5,338 nucleotides of DNA, taken from assembly GCA_945866285.1 (NCBI GenBank), contig CAMBHC010000214.1, forward strand, positions 1-5,338, in the 5' to 3' direction. The notes below the pieces were generated by a model. That model was given only the letters and a program-made list of their open reading frames with translations, was not told where the DNA came from and ran no database searches. Origin of the DNA: Candidatus Sulfopaludibacter sp. SbA3. Lineage in GTDB: Bacteria > Acidobacteriota > Vicinamibacteria > Vicinamibacterales > UBA2999. Both the position numbers and the translations under genes were made by a program. The first letter of the stretch is position 1. Each line of letters starts with the position of its first letter. Of the stretch, positions 1-5,338 are shown piece after piece.

Positions 1-99
1 TTCAACGGTGAGCCTGGGCGCCGACGGGGTCTGCTCCACGGCGCTGGCCGCGCACGCCGAGGCCAGCGCAGCGATCAGTCAAGTCGCGATGTGTTTCAT
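1..99 (-). pseudogene. 5' end of a gene for an exported protein, with an in-frame TGA at codon 7 (partial)
   Basis: From the ATG at 99 the minus strand reads MKHIAT, then TGA (79-81), then LIAALASACAASAVEQTP and on to the window edge with no further stop. Ignoring the stop, this is a well-formed Sec signal peptide: a basic start (Lys2, His3), a hydrophobic alanine/leucine core, and an ASA-VE site suited to signal peptidase I. The Shine-Dalgarno GGAGA just upstream and the GC-rich third positions of most codons support real coding. The TGA is one base from TGG (Trp), which would fit this position. The gene is therefore either newly inactivated, affected by a sequencing or assembly error, or started at a different codon such as CTG at 78. 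SASAC-like sequence is not a canonical lipobox, so a lipoprotein is less likely. Only 32 codons are visible, so the mature protein and its function are unknown. Confidence 0.45.
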
Positions 100-103
100 G
101 CAA

Positions 104-117
104 TCTCCGATTGGAGA
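104..117 (-). promoter_or_regulatory. Ribosome binding site within a 5-bp inverted repeat
   Basis: On the minus strand GGAGA (104-108) lies 4 bases before the ATG at 99 and is a good Shine-Dalgarno. It is the right arm of a perfect inverted repeat, TCTCC-AATC-GGAGA, so an RNA starting upstream of 117 could fold a small hairpin that hides the site. The repeat and motif are directly seen; any regulatory effect is inference. Confidence 0.4.
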
Positions 118-122
118 GTATA
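117..122 (-). promoter_or_regulatory. Possible -10 element (TATACT) upstream of the left-edge gene
   Basis: The minus strand reads TATACT, one base from the sigma-70 consensus, ending 17 bases before the ATG at 99. No good -35 hexamer lies 16-18 bases further upstream; the nearest TTG-rich stretch (TTGTTG, 134-139) is only 11 bases away. Transcription from here would begin at about 110, leaving a very short leader just reaching the ribosome binding site. It may be fortuitous. Confidence 0.25.
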
Positions 123-392
123 CGGGTTCCCAACAACAAATACCGACACCGTCGCGGGTTGTTCCTGACTGCTGTTCCGCTCGGTGTTCGGCGAGGGCGT
201 AGACGGACGGCAAGCGCACGCAGGTAGTTCGGCACGCGGCCGCTGCTGGCCGGTTCGAACGATTCGAGGCCGAGGAACACGTGACGACGTTGGAGGATCG
301 ACTGAGGCGAATCCTTCGTCAATCGCGCGTTTCGATTACACGGTCCCGCTGACGGGCTGTCGTCCAGCTGCGCTGACCATCAGGACCCGGAC

Positions 393-1610
393 CTACAGCT
401 GGAATACCAGGAAGGTGCCGCGGAGGTTGGCGTTGCTCGCCGGCTTCGTCAGGGTGGCACGGTGACCGAAGGCGTAGACAAACCTCGGATTAGCCACGAA
501 ACACGCCGCGCGCCAGCCACTGAAGCGCCCGAGGGCGCGGCCTATGTCGGCGTAGAGCCCCATCAACTCCGCCTCGCCGTGCTCCCCGCCAATGCGCACG
601 CCGTAGGGCGGATTGAAGCAGAACACCCCCGGCCGCATGTCGCGCACCGCCGGCAGCAGGCGCTCGATGTGGTCCGGCGTCAGCTCTCGCACGTCCTGTT
701 GCCCGATGACGATGGACTGGTCGTAGGCGGGACCGGTCAAACCCGCGGCACGCAGGTTGCCCACCATCGCCGGAATCAGCTCGGCGTCGGCGTCGAGCGC
801 GACGATCTTGGCCACGGTGCCTGGGAACAGGTCGGGCGTGTCGGTCGGCAGGTCCCTGAACGCAGCGAGATGGCGAAGCGGAAGATCCGCCGGGTGACGA
901 ATGGCCGCGCCCACCGCGAGGCCGGCCGCTTCGATCGGAATCGTGGCGCTGCCAGCCATCGGATCGACCAGCGGCTCGGTACGCGCGTCCCAGCGCGACA
1001 GCATGATCAGCTGCGACGCGAGGGTCTCGCGCAGCGGCGCCAGCCCGGCGGCGACCCGCGCGCCACGGCGATGACGTGCGCCACCGCCCACGTCGATGCC
1101 CACGACGGTACGTCGCGCGTCAGGCATTCCCGCGCGGCGCACGACGAACACGACGTCGGGCGCCTCGCTGTCGACGTCGGAGGCGATGCCTCGCGACGCC
1201 AGCGCCTCAACGATCGCGTTCTTGACGACGCCACGAAGCTGAAGCGGCGACGCTTCGAAGTCGGACGATGAACCGAGCTCGACCGAAAAGCGGAGGTGCT
1301 TGCCGTCCGCAAGCCGCTCGTCCGCCGAGAGCGCGGGCAGCAGGTCGGCGAACAGCGGCTCGAGGCGCACGGCCGGACTGGAGCAGAGGTCCCAGGAAAT
1401 CCGCGATGAGGTGCGGTGATGGCACGCCGCGACCCACGCCACGCGCGCGTCGAACGGATAGAGCAGGGTCTCTTCCCCTTCGCGCTTCGGCGGGCCGAGG
1501 CGTATGTCGAAGGGCGAGCGCATCACCAGACGCTTGAGCTCGGCCTCCATGACCCGGTTCGCACCGCCGGAACCGGTCAGGCGTAGTTCGTCGCAACGCT
1601 GCGCGCTCAT
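393..1610 (-). CDS. THUMP-type SAM-dependent RNA methyltransferase (RlmL/Trm14-like, COG0116 type)
   Basis: A 405-residue class I methyltransferase, probably acting on rRNA or tRNA bases in the cytoplasm. The N-terminal half (about 1-185) looks like a divergent THUMP-containing region: an opening LTGSGGANRVMEAELKRL, HRTSSRI at 65-71, and DVGGGARHRRGARVAAGLAPLRETLA at 173-198, which resembles the HRRGYR...APLRETLA junction of RlmL-like enzymes. The catalytic half has motif I DPMAGSATIPIEAA at 216-229, the acidic ALDAD at 271-275, QQDVREL at 305-310 and motif IV NPPYGVRIG at 333-341. An NPPY tetrad is usual for N-methylation of a base exocyclic amine, for example m2G. In motif I the common GSGT is GSAT. 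The ATG at 1610, 4 bases after the sufT stop, keeps the conserved-looking N-terminus; its Shine-Dalgarno is weak, and the ATG at 1550 is a possible shorter start. The substrate cannot be told from sequence, so no gene symbol is given. Confidence 0.82.
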   Translation of the reverse strand: MSAQRCDELRLTGSGGANRVMEAELKRLVMRSPFDIRLGPPKREGEETLLYPFDARVAWVAACHHRTSSRISWDLCSSPAVRLEPLFADLLPALSADERLADGKHLRFSVELGSSSDFEASPLQLRGVVKNAIVEALASRGIASDVDSEAPDVVFVVRRAGMPDARRTVVGIDVGGGARHRRGARVAAGLAPLRETLASQLIMLSRWDARTEPLVDPMAGSATIPIEAAGLAVGAAIRHPADLPLRHLAAFRDLPTDTPDLFPGTVAKIVALDADAELIPAMVGNLRAAGLTGPAYDQSIVIGQQDVRELTPDHIERLLPAVRDMRPGVFCFNPPYGVRIGGEHGEAELMGLYADIGRALGRFSGWRAACFVANPRFVYAFGHRATLTKPASNANLRGTFLVFQL

Positions 1611-1614
1611 GCGC

Positions 1615-2019
1615 CTAGAGCATGCCCAGTTCGAGCTTCGCGACATCCGACATGAGGTCCTTGGTCCAGGGCGGGTCCCAGACGACCTCGACCTTCGCGT
1701 CGGTGACACCCTCGACGGTGCGCGCCTTGTCGCGGACTTCGACTGGCAGCGACTGCGCGGCCGGGCAGTTCGGCGCGGTCAGCGTCATCTTGACGCCCAC
1801 TTGTCCGGCGGTGTCGACGATCACGTCGTAGATCAGACCCATCTCATAGATGTTGACCGGGATTTCCGGGTCGAACACCGTCTTGAGCGCGTCGATCACC
1901 TTGGGGGCGATCGCCGCCGTCATCTCCGGATCGGCCGTGATGTCGCCAGTTGACTGGCTAATGGCATTTGCGGCGCTGTCTTCAGGCAGGCCGCCGGTGG
2001 TCATAACAGGCAGGTTCAT
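1615..2019 (-). CDS. sufT: SufT-like MIP18/DUF59 family Fe-S maturation protein
   Basis: This is a 134-residue protein with a MIP18/DUF59 domain, the type commonly found next to suf genes and shown for some SufT proteins to support Fe-S protein maturation. The domain covers about residues 37-134: DPEIPVNIYEMGLIYDV at 50-66 with the conserved Asp50 and Glu52, MTLTAPNCPAAQSLP at 78-92 with the single conserved Cys85, and EVVWDPPWTKDLMSDVAKLELGM at the end, of which VVWDPPWT is the hallmark. The first 35 or so residues are a polar extension without recognisable motif. The ATG at 2019 makes an ATGA junction with the sufU stop and has no Shine-Dalgarno motif, so it likely depends on coupling; the ATG at 2004 would give a slightly shorter protein. 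Family assignment is secure. The exact role (cluster carrier or assembly factor) is inferred from relatives and from its position after sufU. Confidence 0.88.
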   Translation of the reverse strand: MNLPVMTTGGLPEDSAANAISQSTGDITADPEMTAAIAPKVIDALKTVFDPEIPVNIYEMGLIYDVIVDTAGQVGVKMTLTAPNCPAAQSLPVEVRDKARTVEGVTDAKVEVVWDPPWTKDLMSDVAKLELGML

Positions 2020-2462
2020 TCGGTGGATACCGGCGCGTCGCTGTGGTGCGCGACCGCCGCCTTCATGGTGTGCCAGGCGAGGCTGGCACACTTGATTCGC
2101 GTCGGGAACTCGCGCACGCCCGCGAGCACCGACAGCTTGCCCAAATCGGCCGTCGGACCGGCATGGTCAGACGTGATCATGGCGTGAAACTGATCGAACA
2201 ACGCCCGCGCTTCGTCCGCGGTCTTGCCCTTGAGCGCGTCGGTCATCAGCGAGGCTGAGGCCTTGGAGATGGCGCAACCAGAGCCCTGGAACGCGACGTC
2301 CGTGATCACGCCGCCGGCCATCGCCACGTACAGCGTCAGGCGGTCACCACACAGCGGGTTGTAACCCTCCTGCTTGGTGGCGCCCTCGATCACCCGGAAG
2401 TTATGCGGGCGACGGTTGTGGTCGAGAATGACTTCCTGGTACAGGTCGGTGAGATCGCTCAT
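2016..2462 (-). CDS. sufU: SufU, zinc-dependent sulfur acceptor for SufS
   Basis: This 148-residue protein has the length and motifs of SufU-type IscU-like proteins. Known members hold a zinc ion and receive persulfide sulfur from SufS, taking the role that SufE has in E. coli. The expected zinc ligands are Cys38 and Asp40 in NPLCGD, Cys63 in GSGCAIS and Cys125 in RIKCASLAW; they match C41, D43, C66 and C128 of B. subtilis SufU with a constant offset of three. The segment from about residue 95 to 120, ahead of RIKC, includes the insertion that separates SufU from scaffold IscU, and the His before the last Cys typical of IscU is absent (Lys124 instead). The ATG at 2462 forms an ATGA junction with the sufS stop and is preceded by AGGGAG (2471-2476) with an 8-base spacer. 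An open frame extends upstream to 2495 but has no conserved content. Confidence 0.95.
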   Translation of the reverse strand: MSDLTDLYQEVILDHNRRPHNFRVIEGATKQEGYNPLCGDRLTLYVAMAGGVITDVAFQGSGCAISKASASLMTDALKGKTADEARALFDQFHAMITSDHAGPTADLGKLSVLAGVREFPTRIKCASLAWHTMKAAVAHHSDAPVSTE

Positions 2463-3682
2463 ACGAACAACTCCCTGACCTTGTGCAGGCCGCACACGAG
2501 GGCATCGATGTCCTCGCGCCTGTTATAGATACCGAGCGACGCGCGAATGGTCGCCGGAATGCAGAAGCGATCCATCACCGGCTGCGCGCAGTGCTGGCCG
2601 GTGCGCACCGCGACACCCTGCTGATCCAGGATGGTGCCGGCATCATGCGGATGCACACCGTCGAGGACGAACGACAGCACGCCGGTCTTGTGCCTCGCCT
2701 CGCCAACAATCCGCGACCCGGGAATCTGCCGCACTTGTGCGGTCGCATACTCGAGCACCGCGTCTTCGTGCGCCAGCGCCGCTTCGCGATCGATGCCCGC
2801 CAGGTAATCAATGGCGGCGCCCAGGCCAACGACGCCCGCCATGTTGGGCGTGCCCGCCTCGAACTTGTACGGCACCTGGTTGTAGAGCGTCTGCTCGAAC
2901 GTCACCGACGCAATCATGTCGCCGCCGCCCTGGTACGGCGGCATCGCCTCCAGTAACGAGGCGCGGCCATACAGCACGCCGGTGCCGGTCGGCCCGTACA
3001 TCTTGTGGCTCGAGAGCACGTAGAAGTCGCAGTCGAGATCGTGCACGTCGACCACCAGGTGCGGCGTGGCCTGGGCGCCATCGACCAGCACCACCGCGCC
3101 AGCGGCGTGCGCCTGCGCAATCATCGACTTGATCGGATTGATGGTGCCCAGCGCATTCGAGACGTGGCCGATGGCGACGATCCTGGTGCGCGACGACAGC
3201 AAGGCCGCGTATTGATCGAGGTCGAGCTCGCCCGCCTCGTTGATCGGCACCACCTTGATCACGGCGCCGGTCTGCTCCGCCACCATCTGCCACGGCACAA
3301 TGTTGGAGTGATGCTCAAGCCACGTCAGCAGGATCTCGTCGCCGGCCTTCAAGGTTGACCGGCCGTAGCTCTGCGCCACCAGGTTGATGCCGTCGGTCGT
3401 GCCCTTGGTGAACACGATCGTGCGCGTATCGGACGCGTTCAGGAAGGCCGCCGCCTTGGCGCGGCCGCCTTCATACAAGGCGGTGGCGCGCTCGCTCAAC
3501 AGGTGGGTCGCGCGATGAATGTTGGCATTGGCGTGGCGATAGTAATCGTCCATCGCCGTCAGCACGGACTCGGGCTTCTGGCTGGTGTTGGCGCTGTCGA
3601 GGTAGACCAGCGGCTTGCCGTGCACCCGCTCGGTGAGGATCGGGAAGTCGGCCCGGACCTGGTCGACGTTAAATGGCCGCAC
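2459..3682 (-). CDS. sufS: SufS, group II cysteine desulfurase
   Basis: SufS is a PLP-dependent cytoplasmic enzyme that converts L-cysteine to L-alanine and carries the sulfur as a cysteine persulfide. I place the start at the GTG at 3682, because GAGGA (3688-3692) sits 5 bases upstream and the resulting 407-residue protein matches the family (E. coli SufS has 406). The longer frame back to 3772 runs inside sufD and adds non-conserved sequence. Visible features are LDSANTSQKP at 29-38, His124 (EHHSN) stacking on PLP, Asp201/Gln204 (VDGAQA), the PLP Schiff-base Lys227 (SSHKMYGPTGTG), the persulfide Cys365 (RTGQHCAQP) and Arg380 (ATIRASLGIYN). Offsets from E. coli numbering are one residue throughout. 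His346 in VHPHD corresponds to B. subtilis SufS His342, which takes a zinc ligand position when SufU docks. Two positions differ from common SufS forms: Asn32 in SANTSQ where AAT is common, and Gln363 where a His usually precedes HC. The gene overlaps sufD by 14 bases. Confidence 0.97.
   Translation of the reverse strand: MRPFNVDQVRADFPILTERVHGKPLVYLDSANTSQKPESVLTAMDDYYRHANANIHRATHLLSERATALYEGGRAKAAAFLNASDTRTIVFTKGTTDGINLVAQSYGRSTLKAGDEILLTWLEHHSNIVPWQMVAEQTGAVIKVVPINEAGELDLDQYAALLSSRTRIVAIGHVSNALGTINPIKSMIAQAHAAGAVVLVDGAQATPHLVVDVHDLDCDFYVLSSHKMYGPTGTGVLYGRASLLEAMPPYQGGGDMIASVTFEQTLYNQVPYKFEAGTPNMAGVVGLGAAIDYLAGIDREAALAHEDAVLEYATAQVRQIPGSRIVGEARHKTGVLSFVLDGVHPHDAGTILDQQGVAVRTGQHCAQPVMDRFCIPATIRASLGIYNRREDIDALVCGLHKVRELFV
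2471..2476 (-). promoter_or_regulatory. Ribosome binding site of sufU
   Basis: On the minus strand AGGGAG lies 8 bases before the ATG at 2462, within the last codons of sufS. It favours this ATG over the upstream in-frame ATG at 2495 and implies that sufU can initiate independently as well as by ATGA coupling. Confidence 0.55.
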
Positions 3683-4939
3683 GCGTGTCCTCGCGGAGGC
3701 GGGAGAAGAAGTTGCCTTCGATCTGCTCCCGCAAGGCCGGAATCTTGAGACCTTGAATGACCTCGCCGGCAAACGCGTGCAGCAGCATGTCGCGCGCTTC
3801 AGCGCGATTCAGGCCGCGGGCCTGGAGGTAAAACAGCGCCTCTTCATCCAACTGCCCCACCGCCGCGCCATGCGTGCACTTCACATCGTCCGCAAAAATC
3901 TCAAGCTGCGGATTCGAGTTGATGGTCGCATCGTCCGACAGCAGCAGCGCGCGGTTGGTCTGCTTGGCGTCGGTTTTCTGCGCATCGAGCTGCACGATGA
4001 TGCGGCCGTTGAACACCCCCTTGCCCTTGCCCGCCAGGATGCCCTTGTAGATCTCGTGGCTGGTGCAGTACGGCATGGCGTGATCGAGCGAGGTATGCGT
4101 GTCCATGAGGCGTTCGCCGTCAGCGAGGTAGACGCCGTTCATGGTGCAGTCGGCGCCTTCGCCCTTGAGGCCAATGCCAATGTCGTGGCGCATGATGCGG
4201 GCGCCGGTCGAAAACGCATGCGACTCGAACACGCCCTTGGTCTCGACGTGGGCCTGGATGTTGGCGATGTGAAACGCCTGGTCCGATTCGCGCTGGTCGG
4301 TGTACAGCTGGACGAGCGCACTCGGCCCGACGACGACTTCAATCACCGCGTTGTTGAAGTACGCCGTGTCCGGAGCGCCGATGAAGGTCTGGGCCACGCG
4401 GACCTGGCTGTTCTCACCGGCGACGATGAGCACACGAGGATGCGCCACCACCGGCGAATCGCCGCCGGTCACGACCACGATGTGAACGGGCGTCTCGACG
4501 ATCGCGCCCTTGGTGACCATGATCGCGACGCCGTCATCGAGGAACGAAGTGTTCAGGGCGGCAAACGGATGAGTCGCGAGGCTGAAGACCTTCCCCAGGT
4601 GCGTCTCGATACCATCGGTGGCGTCGCGTGCACCGTCGCGCAGGCTGGCAATGCGCAGGCCCTTGGGCAACGTGCTGAGGTCCGATAGTCCCGCGGCGAA
4701 CTGACCGTTGACGATCACGAGCCGCACGGCGCCAGGAATGGTCACCGCGGCCGTGAGTGCTTCGGCCTGCGCGAAACCGCCTTGCGCCAGCGGCCAACTG
4801 GCCTCGGCGATCGGCGACACGTTGGTGAAGCGCCAGTCTTCGAGCCGGGTCGTCGGGAAGCCGACCGCGGCAAAGTGCTTCGCCGCCGCCTCGCGACGCT
4901 CCTTGACCCACGCCGGCGCTGCCTGCACGAGGGCTTCCA

Positions 4940-4940
<1 letters not shown>
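3669..4940 (-). CDS. sufD: SufD, Fe-S cluster assembly scaffold subunit
   Basis: This encodes a 423-residue SufB/SufD-family protein, the usual SufD length. SufD pairs with SufB and two SufC subunits to form the scaffold on which clusters are assembled. The N-terminal helical part carries GFPTTRLEDWRFTN (residues 28-41 without the final N), typical of SufD. The middle is a repetitive beta-strand region as expected for the beta-helix core. The C-terminal segment 322-376 has KTDAKQTNRALLLSDDA, NSNPQLEIFADDVKCTHG and the helical DEEALFYLQARGL. Cys355 and His357 in VKCTHG match the functionally important Cys358/His360 of E. coli SufD. SufD is told from SufB by its length, the LEDWR motif and its place between sufC and sufS; a full SufB would be longer. 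The ATG overlaps the sufC stop by one base, indicating translational coupling; a GGAG lies about 10 bases upstream of it. Confidence 0.95.
3688..3692 (-). promoter_or_regulatory. Ribosome binding site deciding the sufS GTG start
   Basis: On the minus strand GAGGA is followed by the 5-base spacer CACGC and then GTG at 3682-3680. It lies inside the end of sufD. No other start codon in this frame near the conserved N-terminus has a comparable motif, so it supports GTG as the sufS start. Confidence 0.6.

Positions 4941-5338
<398 letters not shown>

Larger units (their letters stand above)
100..392. other. Intergenic region with no supported gene
   Basis: Between the methyltransferase stop and the left-edge gene I find no recognisable coding sequence on either strand; open frames here have no family-like content. 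Weak inverted repeats exist. One pairs 296-302 with 318-324 (7 pairs, one G-U in the minus-strand transcript, 15-base loop). Another pairs 365-368 with 372-375, extendable to 362-377 with a bulge. Neither is followed by a T-run on the minus strand, so an intrinsic terminator of the suf operon is not supported. The GGTTCGAAC at about 252-260 resembles a tRNA T-loop, but the flanking bases do not form the stem. The right part of this stretch is therefore unexplained spacer, and its left part holds the expression signals of the next gene. Confidence 0.5.

Noticed and set aside
8..202. A plus-strand open frame with an alanine-rich start at the left edge
   Set aside because: No ribosome binding site is visible because the window begins just before it, and the opposite strand has a Shine-Dalgarno plus a signal-peptide pattern in the same bases.
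245..270. GGTTCGAAC resembling a tRNA T-loop
   Set aside because: The bases on the two sides do not form the 5-bp T stem, and no acceptor or anticodon arm can be built around it.
2..322. A 106-codon minus-strand open frame across the intergenic region
   Set aside because: It is arginine-rich with no recognisable motif, and runs in another frame across the better supported signal-peptide start at 99.
296..324. Hairpin downstream of the methyltransferase as an operon terminator
   Set aside because: The stem is only 7 pairs with a wobble and a 15-base loop, and no T-run follows on the minus strand, so an intrinsic terminator is not supported.
462..1271. A 269-codon open frame on the plus strand opposite the methyltransferase
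   Set aside because: It is antisense to a gene with clear motifs I and IV. The Arg/His/Ala-rich composition is a GC-skew artefact.
3683..3772. Longer sufS start at 3772
   Set aside because: The extra 30 residues overlap sufD, are basic and low in conservation, and exceed the family length. GTG at 3682 has a proper ribosome binding site and gives 407 residues.
3615..4688. A 357-codon open frame on the plus strand opposite sufD
   Set aside because: It lies antisense to a certain SufD gene. Its translation is arginine-, valine- and histidine-rich, as expected from the reverse of GC-rich codons, and has no family motif.

Overview
The window holds the 3' part of a SUF iron-sulfur cluster assembly operon, read entirely from the minus strand (right to left). 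In transcription order it contains the C-terminal half of sufC (cut by the right edge), sufD, sufS, sufU, a SufT-like MIP18/DUF59 gene and a THUMP-type SAM-dependent RNA methyltransferase gene. An intergenic stretch of about 290 bases follows. At the left edge is the apparent 5' end of another minus-strand gene encoding an exported protein.

The six operon genes are packed tightly. sufC/sufD share one base (TAATG), sufD/sufS overlap by 14 bases, sufS/sufU and sufU/sufT each join at ATGA, and the methyltransferase starts 4 bases after sufT. No promoter or terminator fits between them, so they probably form one polycistronic, translationally coupled unit. Its promoter, and sufB with any sufR-type regulator, would lie beyond the right edge.

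The genes work together as follows. SufS takes sulfur from cysteine as a Cys365 persulfide. SufU, a zinc protein, accepts it. The SufB-SufC-SufD scaffold, with SufC as ATPase, builds the cluster. SufT-type proteins assist maturation or transfer. The sulfur acceptor is SufU rather than SufE, and SufS carries the histidine (His346) that corresponds to the zinc-ligand-swapping His342 of Bacillus subtilis SufS. This is the SufS/SufU arrangement known from Firmicutes and Actinobacteria, here joined to a SufT gene.

Composition is strongly GC-rich with GC-rich third codon positions, which creates many long antisense open frames that are not genes. The GC content, the SufU+SufT gene set and the gene order would suit an Acidobacteriota member (for example Vicinamibacteria) or another high-GC soil or environmental bacterium. 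That assignment is a guess; no taxonomic marker is present.

I see no mobile element, CRISPR array, tRNA or rRNA, and no convincing new biological system. The points most worth a second look are an in-frame TGA at codon 7 of the left-edge signal-peptide gene, a small inverted repeat that would hide that gene's ribosome binding site, and the linkage of an RNA methyltransferase to the suf operon.
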